The translations under genes were made by a program, and so were the position numbers. Shown piece by piece: positions 42,828 to 52,763 of a stretch of 64,000 nucleotides of DNA. Within the stretch, counting starts at the first letter, position 1; each line of letters begins with the position of its first letter. Origin of the DNA: Exiguobacterium oxidotolerans JCM 12280 (lineage in GTDB: Bacteria; Bacillota; Bacilli; Exiguobacteriales; Exiguobacteriaceae); contig NZ_JNIS01000001.1 in assembly GCF_000702625.1 (NCBI RefSeq), positions 682,001 to 746,000 on the forward strand, read 5' to 3'. A model generated the notes under the pieces. It had not been told where the DNA came from. It searched no databases and worked only from the letters and a program-made list of their open reading frames with translations.

Positions 42828-45422
42828 TTATTTCGTTTCGTACCAGGAATGCCCCGCATCCCCGTCAACGCGTAACGGCACTGACAATTCGACCGTCTGC
42901 TCCATCGCTTGTTTGACGAGTGCTTTTAAAGCGTCCAGCTCTTCGTCTGGTGCTTCAAATATCAATTCATCATGTACTTGAAGCAATAAACGCGCCTTGA
43001 GTGGTGACGCTTCAAGCGCAGCATGTACATCGAGCATCGCTTTTTTGATGATATCTGCCGCCGATCCTTGAATCGGTGTATTGATTGCCGTCCGTTCTGC
43101 AAAACCACGTAAGTTAAAGTTTTTCGAATTGATGTCCGGGATGTTACGACGCCGGTTCATCAATGTCTCGACGAATCCATTCGCGCGTGCTTTTTCGATT
43201 GCAGCATCCATGAATAACTTGATTTGCGGGAACAGCTCAAAATAACGATCGATGAAGTCTTGTGCTTCTTTCCGACTGATATTCAAGTTTTGCGACAAAC
43301 CGTAATCACTGATACCGTAAATGATTCCGAAGTTGACGGCCTTCGCTTGGCGACGCATGTTTCCTGTCACATCACCCGGTTCGACCGAAAAGACACTACT
43401 CGCTGTTTGTGTATGAATGTCAGCGTCGTGCAGGAATGCATCGACCAGCGTTTTATCTTCCGACATATGCGCCATGACACGCAACTCGATTTGTGAGTAA
43501 TCGGCAGCGTACAGGGACCATCCGGCTTGACTCGGAACAAATGCTTTACGAATCTTCCGTCCCTCTTCAATCCGGACAGGAATATTTTGCAGGTTCGGGT
43601 TAACGGAACTGAGTCGTCCTGTTTGGGCGATCGTCTGAGCGAACCGCGTATGGATTTTCCCATCTTCTTTGATAACTTTTTGTAACCCTTCGACGTACGT
43701 CGATTGGAGTTTTTGCAGTTCACGATATAGCATGATGTGATCGATGACCGGATGGAGTGGTCTTAACTTCTCTAAGACATCTGCTGCCGTCGAATAACCC
43801 GTCTTCGTTTTCTTAAAGGCAGGAAGTTCAAGTTTTTCGAACAGGATGACGCCAAGTTGTTTCGGTGAGTTGATATTGAACGCTTCACCCGCTTGACCAT
43901 AAATCAATTCCTCAAGATCCGTTAAGCGTCCTGCAAGATCATGTTGCATCTCTTGTAACGTCGCGACATCGACACGGATGCCGGTCCACTCCATTTCAGC
44001 AAGCACGCCTGACAAGGGACGTTCGAGCGTTTCATACAAGTCGAATTGTTGGTTCGCTTTGAGTTCTTCTTGTACTTTCGGGAACAATCGCTCAATCATC
44101 CGTGCTTTTTCTGCTAAATACGAATGCAACAGTTCGTCTGTCGGCACGCTACGTTTTGCGCCTTTTCCAAGGACTGCTTCTTCACTCGGTGCCATCATCG
44201 CATAATGACCGGCAATCGATGCAAGTGTTGTCCCACCACTCAAATTCAATAAGTACCCAGCGAGTAACAAGTCGTCGAAGGCTTGCAGTTTTAAACCATG
44301 TTTTCGTAATGCAAAGGCGACTTGTTTCGCATCGAGACAGATTTTTTGATGATCCGACTCAATCCACTCACGAAAAGCAGGATCTTCGACCAATTCACGA
44401 GAAGCGACATAAATTTGATTCGGTGTCGCGATACTAAAACCGATGATGTCTTCTTCCATGTAGTCTTCGCGCAACTGCTCGACGACGAGGACAGCATCCT
44501 GCACGTCTGAAGGAAGTGTCGTAATCGTCTCGATGTTCAATTGTTCCTTGTCTTCTTCCTTGACAACAGGGGCAAAACGATTCGTTAACGATTTAAACCC
44601 GAGCGATTGGAATAACGAATACGGTACTTGTGTATCGACATCACTGATCTGTAAATCCGGTAATGTGACGTCGAGCGGGACATCGAGTTTGATTGTGGCA
44701 AGTTCCTTCGACAACCGGGCAAGCTCTTCATTCGCGATGACCTTCTCTTTTTGTTTTCCTTTTAAGTCTTCGACATGCTCATATAGTCCTTCGACTGAAC
44801 CATACGCAGAAATTAATTTAATCGCTGTTTTTTCGCCGATTCCAGGAATCCCGGGAATGTTATCTGATTTATCGCCCATCAACCCTTTTAAATCAATCAT
44901 TTGAATCGGCTTCAGTCCACCGTATGTCTCGGCAAATAAGTCTTCCGTCATACACTGGACGTCCGTGATACCGCGCTTCGTGATCAATACCTCGACTTGA
45001 TCGGTGACGAGTTGAAGTAAATCTTTATCCCCCGTGACGATCCGTGTCCGGTCTGCTGGCATCGTCCGTGCGAGTGTTCCAATCAAATCATCGGCTTCAT
45101 AACGATGAAGCTCCATCATTTGAATACCGAGCGCTTCACAGATGTCACGTACGATCGGGAACTGCTCCCGTAGTTCAGACGGTGTCTTTTCTCGACTTCC
45201 CTTGTATTCTTGATACACATCATGGCGGAACGTTTCGCTCGAAGCATCAAACGCGACTAACATATGCGTCGGTTGCTCCTCTTCAAGTAATTTAAGTAAC
45301 ATCATCGTAAAGCCGTAAGCGGCGTTCGTGTTACGTCCTTGTGCGTCCGTCATCGGCGGCAAGGCAAAAAAGGCACGATACGTTAGTGAGTTTCCGTCAA
45401 TCAATAAAAGTTTGTTTTCCAT
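42828..45422 (-). CDS. polA: DNA polymerase I (no proofreading exonuclease)
   Basis: PolA (864 residues) has the N-terminal 5'-nuclease (LLIDGNSLTYRAFFALPPM, VTGDKDLLQLV, KGLMGDKSDNIPGIPGIGEKTAIKLI), a middle domain in which the 3'-5' exonuclease carboxylates are lost (VLVVEQLREDYMEEDIIGFSIA), and the polymerase domain with motif A AADYSQIELRVMAHMS, motif B RRQAKAVNFGIIYGISDYGLS and motif C LLQVHDELIFEAP. This is the Bacillus pattern. It fills gaps in repair and removes primers. It lies between phoR and mutM. Confidence 0.96.
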   Translation of the reverse strand: MENKLLLIDGNSLTYRAFFALPPMTDAQGRNTNAAYGFTMMLLKLLEEEQPTHMLVAFDASSETFRHDVYQEYKGSREKTPSELREQFPIVRDICEALGIQMMELHRYEADDLIGTLARTMPADRTRIVTGDKDLLQLVTDQVEVLITKRGITDVQCMTEDLFAETYGGLKPIQMIDLKGLMGDKSDNIPGIPGIGEKTAIKLISAYGSVEGLYEHVEDLKGKQKEKVIANEELARLSKELATIKLDVPLDVTLPDLQISDVDTQVPYSLFQSLGFKSLTNRFAPVVKEEDKEQLNIETITTLPSDVQDAVLVVEQLREDYMEEDIIGFSIATPNQIYVASRELVEDPAFREWIESDHQKICLDAKQVAFALRKHGLKLQAFDDLLLAGYLLNLSGGTTLASIAGHYAMMAPSEEAVLGKGAKRSVPTDELLHSYLAEKARMIERLFPKVQEELKANQQFDLYETLERPLSGVLAEMEWTGIRVDVATLQEMQHDLAGRLTDLEELIYGQAGEAFNINSPKQLGVILFEKLELPAFKKTKTGYSTAADVLEKLRPLHPVIDHIMLYRELQKLQSTYVEGLQKVIKEDGKIHTRFAQTIAQTGRLSSVNPNLQNIPVRIEEGRKIRKAFVPSQAGWSLYAADYSQIELRVMAHMSEDKTLVDAFLHDADIHTQTASSVFSVEPGDVTGNMRRQAKAVNFGIIYGISDYGLSQNLNISRKEAQDFIDRYFELFPQIKLFMDAAIEKARANGFVETLMNRRRNIPDINSKNFNLRGFAERTAINTPIQGSAADIIKKAMLDVHAALEASPLKARLLLQVHDELIFEAPDEELDALKALVKQAMEQTVELSVPLRVDGDAGHSWYETK

Positions 45423-45496
45423 CGTCTCCGCTCCTTTGGAAGAATTTCTGTTCTTATTGTATCACTCTACACACATTTGTTCGCTAAAAACGCCAT

Positions 45497-45530
45497 AAAA
45501 AAAGACGATTGGCTGTGAAGCCAATCGTCA
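45497..45530 (-). terminator. phoPR terminator
   Basis: Perfect 10-bp stem GACGATTGGC / GCCAATCGTC with a T run on the minus strand. Confidence 0.85.
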
Positions 45531-45635
45531 TGTGGTGTACGACATGGGAGCTGAACCAGTCGTTCCACAGATGATGAAGAAGGTATCTTTAGCATACACC
45601 CGCTCTGTAAAGAGAATATGAACTCACGGTGAAGT

Positions 45636-47369
45636 TCAGCCCTTTTTCGGTAAACGTATCGTAAAGGTCGTTCCTTGTTGCTCCTCCGACTCGACATCAA
45701 TCGTTCCATGATGCAAATCAATGATGTGTTTAACGATGGCAAGACCTAACCCTGTTCCACCTGAATTACGACTTCTCGCTTTGTCAATCCGATAGAAACG
45801 TTCGAAAATCCGTTGCGTTTCTTTCGGATGTATTCCGATTCCGTCATCCTTGATTTGGAGCGTGACCATCTCTTCCCCATCTTCTAGGCTGACCCAGACA
45901 TTCCCACCATTCGGCGTATAGTTTAAAGCATTGGCAACTAGGTTGACGACGACTTGTTTCAACCGATTCAAGTCTGCCCGGATGAAGACTTCCTCTTCCG
46001 TCTCGATATGAATCGTCATCTCTTTTTCTTGCGCCTTATGATGCAGCAACGTCTCTGTCTCGTTAATCAGACTTGTCACATCGACAATCGTCGTCTCAAG
46101 TTGATAGTTATCTTGTTCAAGACGCGATAACTCCAACAAGTCCTCTACTAATGTCTGCATCCGCTCAGACTCATCGTGAATGATATTCAAAAATTGTTCG
46201 CGGATTTCCGGTACGTCTTGCGCACCGTCAAGTAAGGTTTCCGCAAATCCTTTAATCGACGTCAATGGTGTCTTTAACTCATGACTAACATTTGCGACGA
46301 AGTCTTTTCGCATCTGCTCCAGCTTCTTGATTTCCGTGATGTCATTGAAAACGACGGTCGTACCTTGGACACGACCATTCTTACCGAAGATTGGTGCCGC
46401 GCTGACCATGAACGTCCGACTATTGATTCCAAAGCGGACACTCGATTGTTTCCGGTTCGGTTTTTCCGTCAAGTAAACATCTTCAATGACTTGACTCATC
46501 TTCTCATTTGGCAACACACGATAATACAGTTGACCATTTGATTTACCATGAATGTTGAACATTTCCCGATACGTCCGATTGACGAGGAGAACGTAGCCTT
46601 TTTCATCAATCAACATCAGACCGGCACCCATGTATTCAATCAACGACTCAAGTCGCGCGCGTTGCATCGCTTCACCGGACGAAGCATTTTCTAAATTACG
46701 TGCGAGTAAATTGATCGACTTCCCTAAGTCCCTTGATTCATCTGGTGAATTTAACTCATAGACACGGGATTTATAGTTTCCGTGCGATAGTTCACGTAAA
46801 ACTTCCGTCGCTTCCGCTACAGGACGTAAGAACCGTTTCGTCGAGCTGTAGACGGTAAAGAAAATCATAAACAAGGACACGATGAGCGAAAGAACGATCA
46901 CCGTCCAAATACGTGAGTAGATGACATCTAAGTCTTTCGTATAACGAATCAAGCTGAGGTACACTTCATTTCCACTAGCTGTCTGGACAGGTTTCGTGAA
47001 CTGGAGACTCGTATCATCGGTCTTCGATTCGAACGTCCCATCCATCGGAATCGCTGAGAAATTGATCGCCCGCACATTTAATTTGGTAACATCAACGGGT
47101 GTCCCGGCAATGATTTCTCCCCGTGAGTTAAATAAAATCATATCGAAATGCGATTCTGCGTACAATTGGTCGACATACGCAGCCATCTCTTCTAACGATC
47201 GACCTTGTAAAATCGTTTCAACGAGTGATGTTTCATCCATCAACTTTTCTTTTTCGTTATTCACATAAAACTCTTTAAACGATTGTCCTAACAAAAAACC
47301 AAGCGCAATCAGCACAAGACTGATGAAGGACAACATTTTTAGTATGAATCGTTTTCGGTATTTGCTCAT
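45636..47369 (-). CDS. phoR: Phosphate-type sensor histidine kinase PhoR
   Basis: This 577-residue kinase has a membrane span near the N-terminus (MLSFISLVLIALGFLLGQSF), an extracellular domain of about 130 residues, a second span (IWTVIVLSLIVSLFMIFFTVY), HAMP (RFLRPVAEATEVLRELSHGNYKSRV), a PAS domain (LMLIDEKGYVLLVNRTYREMF), HisKA with the phospho-acceptor in FVANVSHELKTPLTSIKGFAETLL and HATPase (VVNLVANALNYTPNGG, GGTGLGLAIVKHIIDLHHG). Layout, length and neighbours match B. subtilis PhoR. Its ATG overlaps the phoP stop by four bases. Confidence 0.93.
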   Translation of the reverse strand: MSKYRKRFILKMLSFISLVLIALGFLLGQSFKEFYVNNEKEKLMDETSLVETILQGRSLEEMAAYVDQLYAESHFDMILFNSRGEIIAGTPVDVTKLNVRAINFSAIPMDGTFESKTDDTSLQFTKPVQTASGNEVYLSLIRYTKDLDVIYSRIWTVIVLSLIVSLFMIFFTVYSSTKRFLRPVAEATEVLRELSHGNYKSRVYELNSPDESRDLGKSINLLARNLENASSGEAMQRARLESLIEYMGAGLMLIDEKGYVLLVNRTYREMFNIHGKSNGQLYYRVLPNEKMSQVIEDVYLTEKPNRKQSSVRFGINSRTFMVSAAPIFGKNGRVQGTTVVFNDITEIKKLEQMRKDFVANVSHELKTPLTSIKGFAETLLDGAQDVPEIREQFLNIIHDESERMQTLVEDLLELSRLEQDNYQLETTIVDVTSLINETETLLHHKAQEKEMTIHIETEEEVFIRADLNRLKQVVVNLVANALNYTPNGGNVWVSLEDGEEMVTLQIKDDGIGIHPKETQRIFERFYRIDKARSRNSGGTGLGLAIVKHIIDLHHGTIDVESEEQQGTTFTIRLPKKG

Positions 47370-48073
47370 TCCACTTTCGGCTCCTCCATCTTATATCCGA
47401 GCCCACGGATTGTTTTAATATAGATCGGTTTTTTCGTATTCGGTTCAATCTTTTCACGTACGTGACTGATATGCACATCGACAATTCGCGTATCTCCGAC
47501 GAAATCATAGTTCCAAATCGCAGATAGGAGTTGATCACGTGTCAAAACCCGACCTTTATTTTTAGCGAGGTAAACGAGCAACTCGAACTCTTTTGGTGTG
47601 AGCTCAAGGCGTTCCTCTGCTTTGAACGCTTCATAGTTATCCGGCACGATTTTGACGTCCCCGATTAAGATCGTCCCATCCGTCGTTTCTTCCGTCGCGA
47701 CTTGCTGATTCATTCGGCGGAGAATCGCCTTGACACGGGCTACGACTTCACGCGGACTAAACGGTTTCGTCAAATAATCGTCTGCTCCAAGCTCAAGTCC
47801 CAGCACTTTATCAAATTCGTCATCTTTTGCCGTCAACATCAAGATTGGTGTGTTGATTTTTTGTTGGCGAAGTCGTTTACAGACTTCAAGCCCATCTAGT
47901 TCCGGTAGCATTAAATCGAGTACGATCAATGCGGCATCTTGCTTTTCCGCTAATTTTAAACCGGACATGCCATCGTGGGCAGTCTCTACAATAAAGCCAG
48001 CTTGTTCTAAATTGAATTTCAAAAGTGTAGCGATCGAGAGTTCGTCATCAACAACAATTATTTTATCTTTCAA
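47366..48073 (-). CDS. phoP: Response regulator PhoP
   Basis: PhoP (235 residues) has a receiver domain (IIVVDDELSIATLLKFNLEQAGF; phospho-acceptor D53 in LIVLDLMLPELDG; DDYLTKPFSPREV) and a winged-helix output domain (LTPKEFELLVYLAKNKGRVLTRDQLLSAIWNYDFVGDTRIVDVHISHVREKIEP). It regulates phosphate-starvation genes with PhoR in Bacillus. The start is probably TTG at 48071-48073, with GAGGAGG 8 bases before it; the TTG at 48094 lies upstream of that site. Confidence 0.93.
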   Translation of the reverse strand: MKDKIIVVDDELSIATLLKFNLEQAGFIVETAHDGMSGLKLAEKQDAALIVLDLMLPELDGLEVCKRLRQQKINTPILMLTAKDDEFDKVLGLELGADDYLTKPFSPREVVARVKAILRRMNQQVATEETTDGTILIGDVKIVPDNYEAFKAEERLELTPKEFELLVYLAKNKGRVLTRDQLLSAIWNYDFVGDTRIVDVHISHVREKIEPNTKKPIYIKTIRGLGYKMEEPKVE

Positions 48074-48296
48074 AACAGTCGGCCTCCTCGGCAAATCTCA
48101 TCTTTGAATGCGGAATTCATTGGAATCCACTTCTTCTGTCTTCATCTTAACGACTTTTCCTACTGAATCACAAATCTTTCTTGCCTTTCTTTACACAATC
48201 TTTAAGGTCAAGCTACGTCGAAAGTCAGATTTCCGTGTAAAAGCCCATCAATTCGGGAAACAATACTATACCGTCAATGAATCTGGAGGAATAGAC

Positions 48297-48722
48297 ATGG
48301 AATGGAACAGCCCTTTACTCGCTGCATTTACCGCATGGTTTATCGCACAAGCCGCAAAACTCATCACAGGTGTCATCAAGAATAAAACTTTTGATCTTGA
48401 AATCATGTTCGCATCAGGCGGCATGCCAAGTTCACATAGTTCGACCGTCGTCGCCCTCGCCGTCGTCATCGGCTTCCAAGAAGGCTTCGGTTCGTCGCTG
48501 TTCGCTCTCGCGACCATCTTTGCAGTCATCATCATGTATGACGCGACAGGCGTCAGGCAGGCTGTTGGGTTACAGGCAAAATTACTGAATGACTACTTCA
48601 AGGGAATTCGTCATGACACCCCACTATTAAACGAATTAGTCGGACACACGGAATTCCAAGTATTCGTCGGCATGTTGCTTGGTTTAGCAGTCGGTTTCCT
48701 ATGGCCCGTTTTGTTCGCTTAA
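48297..48722 (+). CDS. yuiD: Divergent PAP2-superfamily membrane protein (YuiD-like)
   Basis: From the ATG at 48297 (TGGAGGA site) the product is 141 residues with four hydrophobic segments (LLAAFTAWFIAQAAKLIT, STVVALAVVIGF, FALATIFAVIIMYDATGVRQAVGLQ, FVGMLLGLAVGFLWPVL). The phosphatase-like phrases GGMPSSHSSTVVAL and YDATGVRQAVGLQA are the hallmark of the divPAP2 family. Its role is unknown; phospholipid or isoprenoid phosphatase activity is only suggested by the family. It is divergent from phoP and is followed by a strong terminator. Confidence 0.88.
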   Translation: MEWNSPLLAAFTAWFIAQAAKLITGVIKNKTFDLEIMFASGGMPSSHSSTVVALAVVIGFQEGFGSSLFALATIFAVIIMYDATGVRQAVGLQAKLLNDYFKGIRHDTPLLNELVGHTEFQVFVGMLLGLAVGFLWPVLFA

Positions 48723-48726
48723 CCAG

Positions 48727-48781
48727 AAAAACCCCTAACGACCATCTTTGTGCACTTAGATGTCGGTCAGGGGTTTTTTTT
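48727..48781 (+). terminator. yuiD terminator
   Basis: AACCCCTaACGACCATCT / AGATGTCGGTcAGGGGTT stem, then a run of T. Confidence 0.85.
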
Positions 48782-48830
48782 GAGACCTTTTGCTAACGAT
48801 TGACGTTTAGAACAAAAAGAGGTGAGATAT

Positions 48831-49139
48831 ATGGCACGTTGTACGTATTGTCGACATACTTGGACAGCAAAAGAAGTCCGGAACCTCATCTTTTCGAAAG
48901 ATGGAAAAGACTGTTCTTCTTTTGAGAATCGCCAGTATTTTTTAATCAAACACCAAGGATACTTACTGAGCATCGGATATTTAAATGAATTCCTTACCTT
49001 CCTCCTCGTGATCACCTTCACCTGGTACACAAGGCTTTCACAAACGAAAGAACAAACTTTTTTTAACGTAAAAACCACGCCATCCCGAAACAGTCAAGAC
49101 TGTCTAGAAAGGCGTGGTGTTGTAATTTCACATTCATAA
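48831..49139 (+). CDS. Degenerate CxxC zinc-knuckle membrane protein
   Basis: This 102-residue frame (ATG after AAGAGGTG) starts [21 protein letters not shown], then [12 protein letters not shown], then one hydrophobic segment ([17 protein letters not shown]). It resembles the small Bacillales proteins with two CxxC pairs about 20 residues apart followed by membrane spans. The second pair is reduced to C-S-S-F, and only one span remains. The last 20 or so residues are encoded by the mdh terminator hairpin, and the frame overlaps the mdh stop codon. It may be a decayed copy; no function can be given. Confidence 0.5.
   Translation: MARCTYCRHTWTAKEVRNLIFSKDGKDCSSFENRQYFLIKHQGYLLSIGYLNEFLTFLLVITFTWYTRLSQTKEQTFFNVKTTPSRNSQDCLERRGVVISHS
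49070..49119 (-). terminator. citZ-icd-mdh terminator
   Basis: ACCACGCC / GGCGTGGT with an inner CAGTC/GACTG hairpin and a T run on the minus strand. Confidence 0.8.
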
Positions 49140-50066
49140 AATCGTCAGGACAGATCGAACGGTCTCCGCCGAACGGTCAAGCGATTGTTGTTCGTCTTCT
49201 GTCAATTCAAGCTCGATAATCTGTTCAAGACCATTCCCACCAATAATCGTCGGAACCCCAAAGTATAGATCGTGATAGCCATACTCTCCTTCAAGATACG
49301 CGATGGCTGGTAAAATCCGTCGCTGATCTTTTAGGATCGCCTCTACCATCTCGACGATGGCAGCCGCAGGTGCATAGTAGGCAGAACCGTTACCAAGTAA
49401 CTGAACGATTTCTCCACCACCTTTACGTGTCCGTTCAACGATTGCCGCGAGGCGATCGGCAGAAATGAGTTTCTCGACCGGAATACCACCCGCTTGTGAA
49501 TAGCGAAGTAACGGCACCATGTCGTCTCCGTGTCCGCCGAGAACAAATCCCGAGACGTCCTTGACGGAAACATTCAACTCCATGGCGATGAACGTCCGGA
49601 ACCGTGCCGTATCGAGCACGCCCGATTGACCAATGACCCGTTCTTTCGGAAATCCTGACTCCTGAAAGACCGTATAGGTCATCGCATCAACCGGATTCGT
49701 CAAAACGATGATGATCGATTCCGGTGCATGCTGAACAATTTCTTTTGTCACCGATTTCATGACAGTTGCGTTCGTGCTGACTAAGTCTTCCCGACTCATT
49801 CCGGGTTTCCGGGCGATACCTGCCGTAATGACGACGATATCCGAGTCACTGATGTCCTTGTAGTCAGACGTTCCTTGAATCCATGAATCAAATCCTTGAA
49901 TCGGAGCCGTTTCCTGTAAATCAAGTGCTTTGCCTTTTGTCGGATCTTCCAGTTGCGGCATATCGACGAGTACGATATCTCCAAGCTCTTTTTGAGCAAG
50001 ATAAAGTGCTGTCGTCGCTCCCGTAAATCCACTACCGATGACTGAAATTTTCTTCCGCTTGTTCAT
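49134..50066 (-). CDS. mdh: Malate dehydrogenase
   Basis: Mdh (310 residues) is of the LDH-like type. It has the NAD motif [32 protein letters not shown], the substrate Arg loop [16 protein letters not shown], and the catalytic His in [20 protein letters not shown]. It oxidises malate to oxaloacetate in the TCA cycle. It lies 26 bases after icd in the operon citZ-icd-mdh. Confidence 0.96.
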   Translation of the reverse strand: MNKRKKISVIGSGFTGATTALYLAQKELGDIVLVDMPQLEDPTKGKALDLQETAPIQGFDSWIQGTSDYKDISDSDIVVITAGIARKPGMSREDLVSTNATVMKSVTKEIVQHAPESIIIVLTNPVDAMTYTVFQESGFPKERVIGQSGVLDTARFRTFIAMELNVSVKDVSGFVLGGHGDDMVPLLRYSQAGGIPVEKLISADRLAAIVERTRKGGGEIVQLLGNGSAYYAPAAAIVEMVEAILKDQRRILPAIAYLEGEYGYHDLYFGVPTIIGGNGLEQIIELELTEDEQQSLDRSAETVRSVLTIL

Positions 50067-50092
50067 CTTCCCATACCCCCTCTAATCCGAGA

Positions 50093-51367
50093 TTACATGT
50101 TTTTGATGAGTTCATCCGCGAATTCAGAACATTTTACTTCTGTCGCGCCATCCATGAGACGTGCGAAGTCATATGTGACCACTTTTTCTTCGATTGATGT
50201 TTCCATCGATTTGATGATTAAATCAGCCGCTTCGTTCCAGCCAAGGTGACGGAACATCATTTCTCCAGAAAGGATGACAGAAGACGGGTTTACTTTATCA
50301 AGACCAGCATACTTCGGTGCAGTACCGTGCGTTGCTTCGAAGATTGCATGTCCTGTGATGTAGTTAATGTTTGCTCCTGGAGCAATTCCGATTCCACCGA
50401 CTTGCGCTGCAAGTGCATCTGAAATGTAGTCTCCGTTTAAGTTCATTGTCGCAACGACATCAAACTCTTTTGGACGCGTGAGAATCTGTTGGAGGAAGAT
50501 ATCTGCAATTGAATCTTTGACAATCAATTTGCCAGCAGCTTCAGCTTCTGATTGCGCTTTGTTTGCTGCATCAGCACCTTCTTCTTCTTTGATGCGGTCA
50601 TACTGGTTCCATGTGAAGACGTGCTCTGCGTATTCACGCTCAGCAAGCTCGTATCCCCAGTTTTTGAAAGCACCTTCCGTGAACTTCATGATGTTTCCTT
50701 TATGAACGAGCGTCAATGAAGCACGTTTGTTTTCAAGTGCATATTCGATTGCAGCACGGACGAGGCGTTCTGTCCCTTCTTTTGAAATCGGTTTAATTCC
50801 GAGACCTGATGTTTCTGGGAAACGAATTTTATTAACGCCCATTTCTGTTTGGAGGAAGTTAAGTAATTTTTGTGCGCCTTCACTGCCTTCTGCATATTCG
50901 ATTCCTGCGTAGATGTCTTCTGTGTTCTCACGGAAAATGACCATATCAGTATCTTCAGGACGTTTAACAGGTGACGGGACACCAGTGAAATAACGAACCG
51001 GACGGAGACATGTGTACAAGTCGAGTTCTTGACGAAGAGCAACGTTCAATGAACGAATTCCACCACCGACTGGTGTCGTGAGTGGTCCTTTGATTGCGAT
51101 GATGTGCTCACGGATTAGGTCAAGCGTTTCTTCAGGAAGCCAGCTACCTGTTTTATTGAATGCTTTTTCGCCTGCATAGACTTCTTTCCATTCAATTTTC
51201 TTTTCGCCGTTGTATGCTTTTTCGACTGCAGCGTCAAATACGCGAACTGCGGCATTCCAGATATCAGGTCCAGTGCCATCACCGATGATGAAAGGAATGA
51301 TTGGAGCGTTAGGTACGTGCAATGTTCCGTTTGTTACCGTGATGTTTTCGCCTTGAATTGTAGCCAT
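50093..51367 (-). CDS. icd: NADP-dependent isocitrate dehydrogenase
   Basis: Icd (424 residues) is a type I enzyme: [17 protein letters not shown], the phosphorylation/substrate loop with [39 protein letters not shown], and the metal and cofactor region ([43 protein letters not shown]). It turns isocitrate into 2-oxoglutarate. The gene follows citZ after 66 bases with no terminator between them. Confidence 0.97.
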   Translation of the reverse strand: MATIQGENITVTNGTLHVPNAPIIPFIIGDGTGPDIWNAAVRVFDAAVEKAYNGEKKIEWKEVYAGEKAFNKTGSWLPEETLDLIREHIIAIKGPLTTPVGGGIRSLNVALRQELDLYTCLRPVRYFTGVPSPVKRPEDTDMVIFRENTEDIYAGIEYAEGSEGAQKLLNFLQTEMGVNKIRFPETSGLGIKPISKEGTERLVRAAIEYALENKRASLTLVHKGNIMKFTEGAFKNWGYELAEREYAEHVFTWNQYDRIKEEEGADAANKAQSEAEAAGKLIVKDSIADIFLQQILTRPKEFDVVATMNLNGDYISDALAAQVGGIGIAPGANINYITGHAIFEATHGTAPKYAGLDKVNPSSVILSGEMMFRHLGWNEAADLIIKSMETSIEEKVVTYDFARLMDGATEVKCSEFADELIKNM

Positions 51368-51433
51368 GTGTAAAATCCCCCTTGAATAATAGTTAACGTC
51401 AAAAAGCGGGAGAGGATTGCTCCTCTCCGTCGC

Positions 51434-52546
51434 TTAACGTTCGTTCATAGACACGTATGTCCGGTGCGTTTCACCAATATAATCTGCGCGTGGGCGAATG
51501 AGGCGATTGTCACTATATTGCTCTAAAATGTGCGCTAACCAACCTGACATCCGACTAACAGCAAAGATTGGTGTAAACAATTCTGTCTCAAGACCAAGTG
51601 CATGATACGTAGAAGCAGAATAGAAATCAACATTTGGTTTCAATCCTTTTTCCGACTGGACGATTTGATCAATTTTCACTGACATCTCATACCATTTCGG
51701 CTCTCCGATTTGAGCAGTCAACTGACGGCTCATCTCTTGGAGATGCTTCGCACGCGGGTCGCCGTCCTTGTAGACACGGTGACCGAAGCCCATGATTTTT
51801 TCCTTGTTCTTAAACTTATTATGAACATACTCGTCAACCTTTTCAACCGAATCAATTTCAGTCAACATTTTCATGACCGCTTCGTTCGCTCCACCGTGAA
51901 GTGGTCCTTTGAGTGCACCCATTGCCGCCGTCACACCTGAATAGACATCAGAGAGTGTCGCGACACATACACGTGCTGTGAACGTCGAGGCGTTCAACTC
52001 GTGGTCTGCATGGAGAACAAGCGCCTGATTGAAGGCTTTTTCAGCAACTTCTGTCGGCTCTTCACCCGTCAACATATACAGGAAGTTCGCAGCATACGAA
52101 AGACCGGATTTTGGTGCAATCGGATCGTGTCCCTTCTTGATACGCGCGTACGCTGTGACGAGTGTCGCGATTTGTGCTTGGAGTTTGATGGCTTTAGCGT
52201 AGTTCGCCTCTGTCGACATATCTTCAGCAGACTCATCATACAATGCGAGCTGTGATAAAGCAGTTCGGATGGCTGCCATCGCGTTCGCTGTTTTCGGAGC
52301 TACTTTTAACGTCTCAAGTACAGCCGGTGCAACTTCTGCTTCAGTAATCAAAGCTTCTGAAAGTTGCTTTAACTCATCCTCTTTTGGCAAACGATCGTTC
52401 CAAAGTAAGAAGACGACTTCTTCAAATGAGGCGTGCTCCGCCAAATCATCAATTGTATAACCACCATACGTCAACTGACCATCGATAATCGAACTGATTT
52501 TCGATGCTGTCGCGACGATTCCTTCTAACCCTTTTGTTTGAGCCAT
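51434..52546 (-). CDS. citZ: Citrate synthase
   Basis: CitZ (370 residues) has the catalytic His residues in LHADHELNASTFTARV and GALKGPLHGGANEAVM, and MGFGHRVYKDGDPRAKHL with the conserved Arg. The catalytic Asp region is NVDFYSASTYHALGLETELFTPIFAVSRMSGWLAHI. It is the first enzyme of the TCA branch. A long leader with a terminator-like hairpin and a cre-like site lies upstream, so expression may be cut back by attenuation and catabolite repression. Confidence 0.97.
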   Translation of the reverse strand: MAQTKGLEGIVATASKISSIIDGQLTYGGYTIDDLAEHASFEEVVFLLWNDRLPKEDELKQLSEALITEAEVAPAVLETLKVAPKTANAMAAIRTALSQLALYDESAEDMSTEANYAKAIKLQAQIATLVTAYARIKKGHDPIAPKSGLSYAANFLYMLTGEEPTEVAEKAFNQALVLHADHELNASTFTARVCVATLSDVYSGVTAAMGALKGPLHGGANEAVMKMLTEIDSVEKVDEYVHNKFKNKEKIMGFGHRVYKDGDPRAKHLQEMSRQLTAQIGEPKWYEMSVKIDQIVQSEKGLKPNVDFYSASTYHALGLETELFTPIFAVSRMSGWLAHILEQYSDNRLIRPRADYIGETHRTYVSMNER

Positions 52547-52576
52547 GTAAAAATCCCCCTTTTTTTCCCCCAGAAA

Positions 52577-52592
52577 TTTAAAACGCTTTCAT
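52577..52592 (-). promoter_or_regulatory. cre-like site in the citZ leader
   Basis: Minus-strand ATGAAAGCGTTTTAAA matches the cre consensus at all positions but one. It lies about 90 bases downstream of the promoter and could act as a CcpA roadblock. Confidence 0.5.
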
Positions 52593-52602
52593 TTCCGTAT
52601 TG

Positions 52603-52662
52603 AAAAAAAGACGTCTATTCAAGAGTCATTCCCCTTGCTGAAGCGTTTGCTCTCGAATAGAC
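52603..52662 (-). terminator. Terminator-like hairpin in the citZ leader
   Basis: On the minus strand a 13-bp stem (GTCTATTCGAGAG with CTCTTGAATAGAC, one G-U pair, loop about 24 bases) is followed by GTCTTTTTTT. It lies between the predicted citZ promoter and the citZ start, 57 bases before the cre-like site ends. It could be the DUF441 gene terminator or a true attenuator of citZ. Confidence 0.7.
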
Positions 52663-52680
52663 CATCTTGTTTCTGTCCTT

Positions 52681-52709
52681 AGTATAAACAAAATTAACCA
52701 AAAAGTGAA
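52681..52709 (-). promoter_or_regulatory. Likely citZ promoter
   Basis: TATACT at 52681-52686 with a TTCACT -35-like box 17 bases upstream, about 130 bases before the citZ start. Confidence 0.5.
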
Positions 52710-52763
52710 CGAACTTGCATACTATTATCAAAAAATTAATTTGCCATCGTTCATTTAAGTCGG

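Noticed and set aside
52626-52652. Second cre site in the loop of the citZ hairpin
   Set aside because: The segment around GAAGCGTTTGC misses several consensus positions on either strand.
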